DNA of 64,000 nt from Kibdelosporangium aridum. Its GTDB lineage: Bacteria; Actinomycetota; Actinomycetes; Mycobacteriales; Pseudonocardiaceae. The position numbers were made by a program, and so were the translations under genes. The stretch spans positions 1,116,001-1,180,000 of the forward strand of contig NZ_FWXV01000001.1 in NCBI RefSeq assembly GCF_900176515.1, given 5' to 3'. Below, piece by piece: positions 9,156 to 17,231 of this stretch (position 1 is the stretch's first letter; each line of letters starts with the position of its first letter). The notes beneath the pieces are model-generated. The model had not been told where the DNA came from. It saw nothing but the letters and a program-made list of their open reading frames with translations, and did not search any database.

Positions 9156-9170
9156 AGACATCGGATGTCT
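9156..9170. promoter_or_regulatory. Palindromic operator in front of FadR-type gene
   Basis: AGACATC-G-GATGTCT, a perfect inverted repeat with 7-base arms around one central base. It sits 16 bases upstream of the regulator's GTG start and touches the stop codon of the VOC gene. Its shape fits FCD-type GntR regulators, which bind short palindromes of this kind, so autoregulation is the simplest reading. Confidence 0.6.
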
Positions 9171-9523
9171 CACGCCCCAGTATGCGGCATGTCCGCCGCG
9201 ATGGGATGACGTGGCTGGTAAAGACCCATCGTGCCGCCGCCGGGCAGGGCGAACTCGGTGAGCAGACCCCAGCCCTGATCGGTGACGTCCGTGGTGAACT
9301 CGACGCCCTTGGCCTTGAGTTCGGCGACGGTGGCCTCGATGTCGTCGCACATCAGGTACAGCTCGTGTGCGCCATCGCCGTCGGTCGGGTGCGCCGCGAC
9401 CTCCGCGGGCGGCGACTGGAAGATCAACCAGCCGCCACCGGCATCGACCGATGGCCAGCCCAGTACGTCGCGGAAGAACGCCCGGGTCTCCTCCGCCTGT
9501 TTCGAGTAGACAATGGCGTGCAT
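9170..9523 (-). CDS. VOC/glyoxalase-family protein
   Basis: A 117-residue single-domain vicinal-oxygen-chelate protein (HAIVYSKQAEETRAFFRDVLGWP at the start, then HELYLMCDDIEATVAELKAKG and GLLTEFALPGGGTMGLYQPRH). The ATG at 9523 is chosen because GGGTGA precedes it by 8 bases and because a longer start (9571) would run into the preceding cupredoxin gene. Family members include glyoxalases, antibiotic-resistance proteins and dioxygenases; the substrate cannot be told. It follows the cupredoxin gene by 25 bases on the same strand. Confidence 0.8.
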   Translation of the reverse strand: MHAIVYSKQAEETRAFFRDVLGWPSVDAGGGWLIFQSPPAEVAAHPTDGDGAHELYLMCDDIEATVAELKAKGVEFTTDVTDQGWGLLTEFALPGGGTMGLYQPRHPIAADMPHTGA

Positions 9524-9548
9524 GCCGGTAATCACCCGCAGACCATAC

Positions 9549-10139
9549 TCACCCAGCCGATCGTGAACCAATCAGCAGTAGGCACAACGTGGCGACACCC
9601 GCGACCAGGCCGGCGACCAACAGCAGTGGGTCGAGGCCCATGCGCGGCGGCGGCGCGGGCGCAGCTGCCGCCACAGGTTGTTGCGCCACAGGCGTTTCCT
9701 CAACTGGTTCCGGTACGACAACGGCAGAGGTCTGCTGAGTGCGCGGTGCCGGGGTTGCTGATTGCCGCCGCTGCGACGGTGCAGGTTGTTGCTGTTGTTG
9801 AGGTGTTGGTGCCTGGGCCGCTTGGCGGACCACGATCTGGCCGCGCATGTCCGGATGGACCGAGCAGTAGTACGAGTAGGTCCCCGGTGTGGTGAAGGTG
9901 AAGCTCCACGTCTGCCCGGTGTTCAGCATCGGTGAGCGGAACTGCGCGGGTCCGGCTGTGGTGACAGCGTCATGCGGTGCTTGGTCGTGATTGGTCCACG
10001 TCACCGTGTCGCCGACGTTGATCGTCAGCGTGCCGGGTCCGTAGGCGTAGCCGGACATGTGGACCTGTTGCGTCGCCGCGGCGGCGGTGGGTGCGGCCAT
10101 GAGCATGAACAGGGCCAGTACCACGAGGATTCGGCTCAT
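9549..10139 (-). CDS. Membrane-anchored cupredoxin (plastocyanin-like)
   Basis: A 196-residue exported protein: signal peptide 1-22 (MSRILVVLALFMLMAAPTAAAA), cupredoxin domain about 24-105, a Gln/Pro/Thr-rich stalk about 106-165, and one C-terminal membrane helix (PLLLVAGLVAGVATLCLLLIG). Type-1 copper ligands are visible: a His in NHDQAPHDAV, then Cys, His and Met in YYCSVHPDM. It should hold a copper outside the membrane and carry electrons or copper. Its ATG overlaps the YceI stop by 4 bases (ATGA), so it is translationally coupled to YceI. Confidence 0.85.
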   Translation of the reverse strand: MSRILVVLALFMLMAAPTAAAATQQVHMSGYAYGPGTLTINVGDTVTWTNHDQAPHDAVTTAGPAQFRSPMLNTGQTWSFTFTTPGTYSYYCSVHPDMRGQIVVRQAAQAPTPQQQQQPAPSQRRQSATPAPRTQQTSAVVVPEPVEETPVAQQPVAAAAPAPPPRMGLDPLLLVAGLVAGVATLCLLLIGSRSAG

Positions 10140-10591
10140 CGGGTGAACTCCGCGGCGATCTCGACGTGCAGCTTGCGGCGGCTCAGCAGCCGGGCGGGCA
10201 GGTTGAGCCGCCGGGTCCGCGGCTGCGACCGGCCGATCCGCCCGCGTCCCCAGATGATCACGGTGTCCTTGTCGACCGTGATGGTCTTCGTGCGCAGGGT
10301 CAGGACACAGTCGGTCTGGCGCACGCGAACCGTTCCGGTGAAGTCGTCGCCGGCTCGCTCGGCCTGGAACGCGATGGTGGGATAGCGGTTCGTGGACAGT
10401 CCTTTGTGGCCTCGCAGCGCCCGGCCGAGTAACGGTGTCTTGAGCGAGGCGGCCTCGACTGTGATCGAGATCGAGTCGGTGAGCTCGCCGTCGCGTGCTC
10501 GCAACCGTGCTCTGGTCAGCGGAAGGCCGAGCACTCGTGGCGTGACTTCGATGACGCAGCGGTCCGGGCAGAGGGTGAGTGTGTCAGTCAT
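10136..10591 (-). CDS. YceI-family protein, leaderless cytoplasmic form
   Basis: A 151-residue protein. The ATG at 10591 is chosen because GGAGG lies 5 bases upstream. The sequence follows the YceI lipocalin-like pattern (ISITVEAASLKTP, GLSTNRYPTIAFQAE, FTGTVRVRQTDCVLTLR) but has no signal peptide, and the C-terminus is rich in arginine. Typical YceI proteins bind isoprenoids and are periplasmic in Gram-negatives. In actinomycetes cytoplasmic YceI-like proteins occur. It is coupled to the downstream cupredoxin by a 4-base overlap, which suggests a shared role in copper or redox handling at the membrane. Confidence 0.75.
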   Translation of the reverse strand: MTDTLTLCPDRCVIEVTPRVLGLPLTRARLRARDGELTDSISITVEAASLKTPLLGRALRGHKGLSTNRYPTIAFQAERAGDDFTGTVRVRQTDCVLTLRTKTITVDKDTVIIWGRGRIGRSQPRTRRLNLPARLLSRRKLHVEIAAEFTR

Positions 10592-10661
10592 GGTTGCCTC
10601 CGAGGCAGAATGAGGCAGGCCCGGCCAGCTAAGCCCTGGCCGGGCCGCCCTCACGGCGACG

Positions 10662-11600
10662 TCAGCACGCCGCCTGGCTCAGCAGTGGTGTGAGCACCTG
10701 GTCCAGCATCACGGTGTGGGTCTTGATGTACTGGTCGGCGTTGAGCAGCTCGGTGAGCTGCGTGAACAGTGACGTCTGCAGGTGTGCCGCGCGGATGTGC
10801 GTGATCAGCGGGTTCAGTGCGTCGGTCACCGCCTTGCTGGTCGTACCGTCCACAATGGGCACGAGCATCTGGTCGAGCATCACGGTGTGGGTCTTGACGT
10901 ACTGATCGGTGTTGAGGATCTCGGTCACCTGGGTGAGCGGCGAGGTCTGCAGGTGTGCCGCTCGAACGTGCGCGATGAATGGCTCCAGCGCCGCCTTCGG
11001 CACGCACTTGGCCGGTGGCGCCGTGGTGGGTGGCGCCGTGGTGGGTGGTGACGTCGGCGGCTGGGTGGTCGGCGGTGGCGTCGAACCGCCGGTCACGGTG
11101 ACCTTGGCCGTCATGTCCGGATGCACCGAGCAGAAGTAGGAGTACGTCCCCGCCTTGCTGAACGTGTACGTGTAGGTCTGGCCTTGCTGCAGCAGGGGCG
11201 AGGTGAACTTCTCCGGCCCGTCGGTGACCACGACGTTGTGCGGCGCACTGTCGTGGTTGGTCCACGTCACCGTGTCGCCGACGGCGATGGTCAGGTCGGC
11301 GGGCATGTACTTGTAGCCCATGATCTCGACTGTCTTCGCCGCTGCGGGCTGGGCAGTGGCCGGTGCTGCGGCTTGGACCGGCGCGGCCTGCGCCGGGGCG
11401 GCCAGTGCGGGCAACTCCGGCACGGCGAGCGCGTCGTTCTGGGCGGCGAGGCCGACCTGAGCGGGCGTCGAGTCCGTACGAACCGGGGCAGCCAGCGTGA
11501 ACAACGCGAACAGCGATCCGGCGATCGCCACTAGGGCGAGCGCGCCGAGCAGACGGCCGCGGTACGTGACCCGCTCGTCTGGTGGATCAGGCTTGTCCAT
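10662..11600 (-). CDS. Cupredoxin with duplicated C-terminal His-containing domain
   Basis: A 312-residue protein. One N-terminal membrane helix (about 17-40, GALALVAIAGSLFALFTLAA) anchors it with the bulk outside. An Ala/Pro linker leads to a cupredoxin domain (about 88-170) with copper ligands His (NHDSAPHNVV) and Cys/His/Met (YFCSVHPDM). A Thr/Pro hinge (TPPPTTQPPTSPP...) is followed by two tandem copies of a helical unit of about 55 residues (about 200-250 and 258-308), sharing AHLQTS, LTQ(V/L)TE(I/L)LN(T/A)DQY and KTHTVMLDQ. A Cys begins this region and another ends the protein. The tandem unit is not one I recognise. It lies between CopD and YceI in the same operon. Confidence 0.8.
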   Translation of the reverse strand: MDKPDPPDERVTYRGRLLGALALVAIAGSLFALFTLAAPVRTDSTPAQVGLAAQNDALAVPELPALAAPAQAAPVQAAAPATAQPAAAKTVEIMGYKYMPADLTIAVGDTVTWTNHDSAPHNVVVTDGPEKFTSPLLQQGQTYTYTFSKAGTYSYFCSVHPDMTAKVTVTGGSTPPPTTQPPTSPPTTAPPTTAPPAKCVPKAALEPFIAHVRAAHLQTSPLTQVTEILNTDQYVKTHTVMLDQMLVPIVDGTTSKAVTDALNPLITHIRAAHLQTSLFTQLTELLNADQYIKTHTVMLDQVLTPLLSQAAC

Positions 11601-11628
11601 GGGGGTGTTCTCCTCTCACAGGGACACA

Positions 11629-12534
11629 TCACCGGCCGGGATTGGCGGTGACGAGCAAGCTCGCCGCGACGAGAACGGCGACGACGAGGACGGTCTCCAC
11701 AGCGACCGAGTAGACGAACGGGCGCACGGTCGCGGAGTCGCCGCGTAACACGACAGCGAAGTCGAGCCGCCGTTTGACCCAGCGTTTGCTCAGCTGGGCG
11801 GCGCCGAGGATGACCGCGAAGACGGCGAGCTTGATCAGCAGCAGCCTGCCGTAGCCGGTGGTCACCAGGACGTCCAGTGACGGCAGCAGTTGCAGTGCCA
11901 GCACGGTTCCCGCCAGCACGATGACGATCACGCTGATCATCGCCAGCCTGGAGTACTTGGGCGTCACCGTGGCCAGTTCGTCCGGGTGCCTGCGGGGGAG
12001 GACACCCAGCAGCAGGAACGCCAGTCCGCCGAACCACGCGCAGACTCCGGCCAGGTGCACCAACGCGGCGATCTCCGCGACCGTCTTGTCAGGCGCGTCG
12101 ACGGCGTGCCCGGTGAGTCCCGCAGTGCGTAACAGGCCGAGTGCGACCGCGCCCGCGCCGACGCGCCAGGCCGCGGACCGGGCCGCTTTTTCCCTGCGCT
12201 GCAACAGGTCGGCGAGTACCACCGTGGCAAGCACCCATAACAGCGCCTTGGCGAACCATACGCGTCCGACTTGGACAGTGAGCAGCTGCTGGACGGCTGC
12301 CAGGGTGACCGGTTGCTGGGTAACCCACGCCGCCTGGAACGCGATCGCGGCCAGTGTGCCTGCCAGGCCGAGGAACCAGCCGATGCCCAGCAGTCGCCGC
12401 GTCCGGGGATCGTCGCCGCCACTCGGCCACAGCAACGCGACGAACAGGCACCCGCCGACGAACAAAGTGATCCCGAGATAGTCGAGCACGCGGGCGAAGA
12501 CGTACAGCTCGCGTGCCGAATCGGCGACGATCAT
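11629..12534 (-). CDS. CopD-family copper resistance membrane protein
   Basis: A 301-residue integral membrane protein with about eight helices. The CopD/PcoD pattern is visible: LGITLFVGGCLFVALLWP, an RVWFAKALLWVLA helix, HAVDAPDKTVAEIAALVHLAGVCAWFGGLAFLLLG with conserved histidines and tryptophan, and GYGRLLLIKLAVFAVILGAAQLSKRW. CopD moves copper across the membrane, usually with a CopC partner; no CopC is encoded here, but two cupredoxins follow and could play that part (inference). The ATG at 12534 overlaps the stop of the upstream gene by 4 bases, which fixes the start. Confidence 0.85.
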   Translation of the reverse strand: MIVADSARELYVFARVLDYLGITLFVGGCLFVALLWPSGGDDPRTRRLLGIGWFLGLAGTLAAIAFQAAWVTQQPVTLAAVQQLLTVQVGRVWFAKALLWVLATVVLADLLQRREKAARSAAWRVGAGAVALGLLRTAGLTGHAVDAPDKTVAEIAALVHLAGVCAWFGGLAFLLLGVLPRRHPDELATVTPKYSRLAMISVIVIVLAGTVLALQLLPSLDVLVTTGYGRLLLIKLAVFAVILGAAQLSKRWVKRRLDFAVVLRGDSATVRPFVYSVAVETVLVVAVLVAASLLVTANPGR

Positions 12535-13064
12535 CGGGCAGTGGTTGTCGTGGTGGTGGTCGTTGTGGGCGGCTGGCAGTCCGTGCCCAGCAACGGGTCC
12601 GTCACTGGTGCCAACGGTTCGGTTGGCAGACCGAGCAATCCGGTAAGACCGCCGACCGTTCCGTCCACTGTGTCCACGAGTGCGCGCAGCAGACCAGGAT
12701 CGCACGGCGGCGGGCTCGGTGTTGTCGTTGATGGCGGTGCCGAGGGCGGCGTTGAGGGGTGCCCGGTGTGGGGTGGTGGCGTCAGAGCCGGAGTAGTCGG
12801 ATCCGGGCGTCCCTGGATCGGCTGGGGCGCAACGACTCCGCCGCCACCCACGGAACCACCACCGACCGGTTGAACGGGAGCGGGCTGCTGCTGGGTGGTC
12901 TGCGTCCGCGTGGTCGGCGGCCTGGCGGGCGGGGTGCTCTGTGCCTGTGCTGTGTCACCGGGTTGCTGGCGCAACCCGAGGCCGGACGCGAAGCCGAGCA
13001 CCACGACCACCGTGCCGACCAAGCCTGCCGCGACGAAGTGTTCCCGCTTGAGTCCGGTCGCCAT
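12531..13064 (-). CDS. Pro/Thr-rich anchored protein of unknown function
   Basis: A 177-residue protein that I do not recognise. Residues about 9-33 form a membrane helix or uncleaved signal (FVAAGLVGTVVVVLGFASGLGL). The remainder is low-complexity Pro/Thr/Gly sequence ending in a run of ten threonines, with one more ordered patch (CDPGLLRALVDTVDGTVGGLTGLLGLP) flanked by two cysteines. It looks like a cell-wall-spanning stalk. It is the first gene of the copper-linked minus-strand run and is coupled to CopD by a 4-base ATGA overlap. Confidence 0.65.
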   Translation of the reverse strand: MATGLKREHFVAAGLVGTVVVVLGFASGLGLRQQPGDTAQAQSTPPARPPTTRTQTTQQQPAPVQPVGGGSVGGGGVVAPQPIQGRPDPTTPALTPPPHTGHPSTPPSAPPSTTTPSPPPCDPGLLRALVDTVDGTVGGLTGLLGLPTEPLAPVTDPLLGTDCQPPTTTTTTTTTAR

Positions 13065-13231
13065 CGGATGTCCCCTTGAGGTCTCGACCGTGTGGAGTAC
13101 GGCGAAGTAGACCAGCCGGGCTCATTGCTGCGCGTAGCGATCCGATGACTCAATGGTAAAGCTGGCCGCACGGCTGACTGATCAATGGGGTGAGATCGGG
13201 GACACGCCTGGTTAACAGCACACTGGATCGC

Positions 13232-14200
13232 ATGAGATTTGGCGTGTTCTTGCTGGCAGGTCGTTTTCCGGCGCAAGACGACCGGGACGCCCTGCGGCGT
13301 GCGTCGGACGCTGTGGTCTGGGCTGAGCAGGCGGGATTCGACGATGTGTGGATCGCCGAGCACCACTTCATGTCATACGGCGTCTGTCCATCGGCGATCA
13401 CGTTCGCGGCGCATGCCTTGGGGCGTACGGAAAGGATCACGGTTGGCACGGCGGTCAGCGTGCTGTCGACGACTCATCCGGTGATGCTCGCCGAACAGGT
13501 GACCATGCTCGACCAGATGTCCGGCGGGCGGTTGCACCTCGGGGTGGGGCGTGGCGGGCCGTGGCGTGACCTGGAGGTGTTCGGCACCGGGCTGGACCGG
13601 TGGGAGAACGGGTTCGCTGAAAGCCTCGACCTGCTCATCGAGTGCCTGACCGAACCGCAGGTCAAAAGCACTGGCCGGTTCGAGTTCAGTGAGGTGCCGA
13701 TGGTGCCGAAACCTGGAAGGCGGCCACGGTTGGCGATCGCGTGCACGTCGCCGGGAACCGTCGAGGTGGCTGCGCGGCGAAACCTGCCGATGTTGCTGGG
13801 GATGGACCTCGACGACACCCGTAAAGCTGCCATGATCGACGCCTACCGGCAGGCAGGTGGCGCAGCAACGGAGCACATCGGAGCCGTACTCACGCATGTC
13901 GCCGACACGCGGGAGCAGGCCGTCCACGAGCTCAGAACTCTTATGCCGCAATGGCTTGGGCCGGGGCTGAAAGGTTACGTCGCCGTCGACGACCGGCCGC
14001 GCACCCCGCGGGATCCGGTCGGCTACACCGAGCAGCTGATCGGGATCAGCCCGGTCGGTACCGCCGAGCAGTGCCTTGAGCACTTGCGGCGCAACGCTTC
14101 CGGCATCGAGCACTACATCCTCATGGTGGACGGGTGTGGCGACCCCCAGCTCACCCGTCGCACCATCGAACGGCTAGGTCACTTGATCGGGGTCGTCTGA
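13232..14200 (+). CDS. LLM-class flavin-dependent oxidoreductase
   Basis: A 322-residue luciferase-like monooxygenase (MRFGVFLLAGRFP, DDVWIAEHHFMSYGVCPSA, RITVGTAVSVLSTTHPVMLAEQ, SGGRLHLGVGRGG). The ATG at 13232 is preferred over an in-frame ATG 14 codons earlier because homologues begin exactly with RFGVF. The family uses FMN or F420 with a TIM-barrel fold; which cofactor and substrate apply cannot be read. No ribosome site precedes the start. The 3' end overlaps the convergent SnoaL-like gene by 22 bases. Confidence 0.85.
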   Translation: MRFGVFLLAGRFPAQDDRDALRRASDAVVWAEQAGFDDVWIAEHHFMSYGVCPSAITFAAHALGRTERITVGTAVSVLSTTHPVMLAEQVTMLDQMSGGRLHLGVGRGGPWRDLEVFGTGLDRWENGFAESLDLLIECLTEPQVKSTGRFEFSEVPMVPKPGRRPRLAIACTSPGTVEVAARRNLPMLLGMDLDDTRKAAMIDAYRQAGGAATEHIGAVLTHVADTREQAVHELRTLMPQWLGPGLKGYVAVDDRPRTPRDPVGYTEQLIGISPVGTAEQCLEHLRRNASGIEHYILMVDGCGDPQLTRRTIERLGHLIGVV

Positions 14201-14553
14201 ACCGAGGCGATCAGCCACTGCTCGCCGCGCTTGGCGAGGACGAACGTCACCGCGCCCTTGTCCGGCAGGGGCGCGTTCGGCTCGTCGCGTTCGTCCGAGA
14301 CATGCTTGGTCGCGGTGACCACGGCGACGTCGGGCTGCACCAGCCACGCGTCGTGGATCTCGATCCTGGTCTGCACCTGGGCGAGCTGTGAGGCCATGGC
14401 CTTGCGGTACGCGGCACGGATGTTCTCGCGGCCGTGCAGCCTGCGCCCGGCGATGTTGACCAGGTTGGCGTCCTCGGTGAGCAGGTCGGCGAAGCCGTCC
14501 GGGTCGTTCTGCAGCTTGTCGCTGTTCGTCACGACCTGCTTGATGTCTTCCAT
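14179..14553 (-). CDS. SnoaL-like (SgcJ/EcaC family) protein
   Basis: A 124-residue protein of the NTF2/SnoaL fold, SgcJ/EcaC type (FADLLTEDANLVNIAGRRLHGRENIRAAYRKAM, WLVQPDVAVVTATKHV, FVLAKRGEQWLIASVQTTPI). The ATG at 14553 has GAAGGGA 6 bases upstream; a GTG-like extension of five residues is possible. The fold serves for small hydrophobic ligands; a catalytic role is not evident. It is divergent from a TetR regulator with two palindromic operators between them, so it is very likely that regulator's target. Confidence 0.78.
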   Translation of the reverse strand: MEDIKQVVTNSDKLQNDPDGFADLLTEDANLVNIAGRRLHGRENIRAAYRKAMASQLAQVQTRIEIHDAWLVQPDVAVVTATKHVSDERDEPNAPLPDKGAVTFVLAKRGEQWLIASVQTTPIK

Positions 14554-14569
14554 GATCGATCCCTTCAAA

Positions 14570-14586
14570 CGGAGCGTTTCGCTCCG
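14570..14586. promoter_or_regulatory. TetR operator, copy 1
   Basis: CGGAGCG-TTT-CGCTCCG is a perfect inverted repeat with 7-base arms. It lies 16 bases upstream of the SnoaL-like start and is the nearer of two copies (the other starts at 14599, 29 bases away). Together they lie between the divergent SnoaL-like and TetR genes. Confidence 0.75.
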
Positions 14587-14598
14587 CTAGCTTAGAAC

Positions 14599-14615
14599 CG
14601 GAGTGTTTCGCTCCG
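14599..14615. promoter_or_regulatory. TetR operator, copy 2
   Basis: CGGAGTG-TTT-CGCTCCG, the same palindrome with one mismatch. It ends 9 bases before the -10 box of the TetR gene, where bound repressor would block RNA polymerase. Confidence 0.72.
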
Positions 14616-14623
14616 CAAGTGGT

Positions 14624-14637
14624 TATGATCTAGGCCA
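14624..14637 (+). promoter_or_regulatory. -10 box and probable leaderless start of TetR gene
   Basis: TATGAT at 14624-14629 is a near-consensus -10 box, and the gene's ATG is at 14637. A transcript starting 7 or 8 bases after the box would begin at or next to the ATG, and no ribosome site is present, so the mRNA is probably leaderless. Confidence 0.5.
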
Positions 14638-15284
14638 TGCCGAGGACTGCCGAAGCCGAACGCAACGATCGCGCGCTGCTCAAAGCGGCCAGAGAGGTGC
14701 TCGCCGTAGACGGGGTGCACGCCTCGGTCGCCTCGATCGCGGCCAGAGCGGGGGTCGGGATCGGCAGCCTGTACCGCCGTTACCGCTCGAAGGACGAGTT
14801 GTTCCAGCACCTGGTCGAGATCGCACTGGACCAGTGGACCGAGATCGCCGAACAAGCCCTGGCCAAGGACGACCCGTGGGACGGGATCGTGCACTACGTG
14901 ACCAGCGCCGTCGGTATGGGCTCACTGGCACCGCTTGCCGGGAAGGTCACCATCACCGAGGAGATGGCCGCGAAGAACGCCCGCTCCGACAAGGCTTTCG
15001 AGGCGCTCGTCGCCAACGCCCACGAAGCCGGTGTGTTGCGCGAGGACGTCACGCTGGTGGACGTGCTGCTGATCATCGAGCAGCTGACCAAGTCCCCGCT
15101 GATCGAACAACTCCAGCAGCAAGGCCGCGAAGACCTGCTGGAGGCGGCGAGGAACGCGCAGCAACGCGTGACCGCCATCGCCCTGGCGGGACTGCGCCCG
15201 AGCGATCAGCCGATGCCCGGCGAGCCACCCGGCATGAACCTGTTCACCGAACGCTGGTCTAGCGCTGATTCCGGAAGATCATGA
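14637..15284 (+). CDS. TetR-family regulator
   Basis: A 215-residue protein with an N-terminal TetR helix-turn-helix (about 10-55; EVLAVDGVHASVASIAARAGVGIGSLYRRYRSKDELFQ) and a helical ligand-binding part. It is divergent from the SnoaL-like gene across two 17-base palindromes and most likely represses both it and itself. The ligand is unknown. Its 3' end overlaps the convergent UbiB-kinase gene by 26 bases. Confidence 0.87.
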   Translation: MPRTAEAERNDRALLKAAREVLAVDGVHASVASIAARAGVGIGSLYRRYRSKDELFQHLVEIALDQWTEIAEQALAKDDPWDGIVHYVTSAVGMGSLAPLAGKVTITEEMAAKNARSDKAFEALVANAHEAGVLREDVTLVDVLLIIEQLTKSPLIEQLQQQGREDLLEAARNAQQRVTAIALAGLRPSDQPMPGEPPGMNLFTERWSSADSGRS

Positions 15285-17193
15285 ACAGCAGCCGCAGGCC
15301 GATCAGGACGCTGATCACCAGCAGGTTGTAGCCGATCACCTGGTGCAGCGTGATTTCGGCGACCAGGCGTGGGCCGCCGGTCGTGCCGAGCAGCAGCACG
15401 GCCATGATTCCCGTCGTCGCGCCGATGAACGCGAGCAGGCCCTGGTGCACGATGTTGTTGATCAGCTGCCGGTCGCGTTCGTCGGCGAACAGCCGGACGT
15501 TGACCGACAGCCTGCCCTCCTCCAGCGCGCCGCCGATCCGGTCGATCCGGCGCGGCAGCCTGCGCAGGACCGGCAGCAGCGTTAGCAGTTCCTCCGTCGC
15601 GGTCTTGCGCAATGACGCCGGATCCATCTGCTCGCTGAGCCGAACCCCGGCGTAGGCACGGGACTCCACGACGATGTTGAAGCCGGGCGCCAGCCCGGCG
15701 AGCGTTCCCTCCATTGTGGCCAGTGCGCGGAACACCGCCGCGATCTCCGGCGGCACGCTCAGCCCATAGGTGGTGACCAGCCGGAACAGGTCCGTGAACA
15801 TCTCGACGTCCGGCGCGGCGCCACCGGCGAAGTGCCGGGCGATGAACTGGCCAAGCGCTCGTTCGAGTTTGAGTTCGTCGATGTCGTCCGGCCGGGACAC
15901 CACCTCCAGCAACCCGTCACGCAACGCCGCGGGGTCACCGCGATCGATGGCGACCAAGAGGTTCTGCAAGCCGGTGCGCAGCGAGCCGTCCAGCCTGCCG
16001 ACCGACCCGAAGTCGAGCAGGCCGAGCTTGCCGTCCGCCAGCAGCATCACGTTGCCCGGGTGCGGGTCGGCGTGGAAGACGCCGTTGCGCATCACCTGAC
16101 GCAGCAAGCAATGCAGCAGGGACCGGGCCAACTCGGTCCGGTCGAGTCCTCGCGCGTCGATCTCGGCGGCGGCCGACCCGAGTGGTGTGCCCACGAGCCG
16201 GTCCATGACGAGGACCCGCCTTGTGGCCCGCTGGACAGTCGGGACGCGGACCGTCGCGTCGGCCGAGATGGCCTGGATGTTCTTGGCTTCGACGCGGAAG
16301 TCGAGTTCCTCCATCAGGTTCTTGGCGAAGCCGTCGGCCAGGGCGAGCACGCCGAGCCGCCGCGCCCACTGCGTTCGTTCTTCGAGGGTCCTGGCCAAGC
16401 GGTACATGATGTCCAGGTCCCGTTCGACGATCACGCCGATCCCGGGCCGCTGCACCTTCACGACCGCGTCCGTGCCGTCGATCAGCTTTGCCTTGTACAC
16501 CTGCGCGACCGACGCGCTGGCCAAGGGCGTGGCGTCAACTTCGGCGAACACGGCATCCGGTTGGCCGAGTTCCTCGCTCAGCACCTTGTCGATCTCCTCG
16601 CGTGGCGCGGGGGAGACCTGGTCCTGCAGCCTGCTCAGCTCCTCGATGAACTCCGGTGGCAGCAGATCGGCGCGAGTGGACAGGACCTGGCCGAGCTTGA
16701 CGAACGTGACCCCGGCTTCCTCCAAGGCCTCGCGCAGCGACCTGGCCAGCTGCGCCCGCTTGATCGGGTCGCTGGTCCGCAGCCTGCCGCGAAGTGCCGG
16801 GCCAAGGCCGTGCCGCAGGGCGATCCGGGTGATCTTCGAGTAGCGCCTGGCCCGGCTGATCCGGCCGGGAATGGACCGCAGACCGCCGACGAACCACATG
16901 CCCGTGCCGCTCGGCTTCATCACCTCGAGCACGAACAGGATCGCGACCGCGACAAGGAGCGTGCCACCGAAGATCGGGATGATGAACAGCAGGGCGATCG
17001 GCTCACTGCCGGGCGCGACCACGGGTGCCTGGCCGCCGATGTACCCGGCCACGCTCCACGCCGCTGCCGCCGCGATCGCCGCCCGGACGATGCCGACCCG
17101 GACCCCGAGCACCTTGCGCGCCCCTGCGATCAGGATCCACGTCACGAGCCCGAACCCGATCACCCCGACGATGCCTAGCAGCAGATACCCCAT
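15259..17193 (-). CDS. UbiB/ABC1-family atypical kinase, membrane-anchored
   Basis: A 644-residue protein. Two N-terminal (about 1-100) and two C-terminal (about 575-640) membrane helices flank an ABC1/UbiB kinase core. Motifs visible are the KxGQ helix (FVKLGQVLSTRADLLP), the alanine-rich nucleotide loop (PLASASVAQVYKA), the lysine strand (DAVVKVQRPG), the catalytic HADPHPGNV and the metal-binding LDFGSVG. UbiB proteins have ATPase activity and support isoprenoid quinone or lipid metabolism; actinomycetes make menaquinone and carry several copies. The start is taken at the ATG three codons into the open frame. The gene overlaps the convergent TetR gene by 26 bases. Confidence 0.87.
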   Translation of the reverse strand: MGYLLLGIVGVIGFGLVTWILIAGARKVLGVRVGIVRAAIAAAAAWSVAGYIGGQAPVVAPGSEPIALLFIIPIFGGTLLVAVAILFVLEVMKPSGTGMWFVGGLRSIPGRISRARRYSKITRIALRHGLGPALRGRLRTSDPIKRAQLARSLREALEEAGVTFVKLGQVLSTRADLLPPEFIEELSRLQDQVSPAPREEIDKVLSEELGQPDAVFAEVDATPLASASVAQVYKAKLIDGTDAVVKVQRPGIGVIVERDLDIMYRLARTLEERTQWARRLGVLALADGFAKNLMEELDFRVEAKNIQAISADATVRVPTVQRATRRVLVMDRLVGTPLGSAAAEIDARGLDRTELARSLLHCLLRQVMRNGVFHADPHPGNVMLLADGKLGLLDFGSVGRLDGSLRTGLQNLLVAIDRGDPAALRDGLLEVVSRPDDIDELKLERALGQFIARHFAGGAAPDVEMFTDLFRLVTTYGLSVPPEIAAVFRALATMEGTLAGLAPGFNIVVESRAYAGVRLSEQMDPASLRKTATEELLTLLPVLRRLPRRIDRIGGALEEGRLSVNVRLFADERDRQLINNIVHQGLLAFIGATTGIMAVLLLGTTGGPRLVAEITLHQVIGYNLLVISVLIGLRLLFMIFRNQR

Positions 17194-17231
17194 GGCTGGC
17201 ACCCAACCAGACGCTCACTCCTGCCGCTGGA

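Noticed and set aside
15832..17178. Long 448-codon open frame on the plus strand
   Set aside because: Antisense shadow of the UbiB kinase gene with biased composition and no motif.
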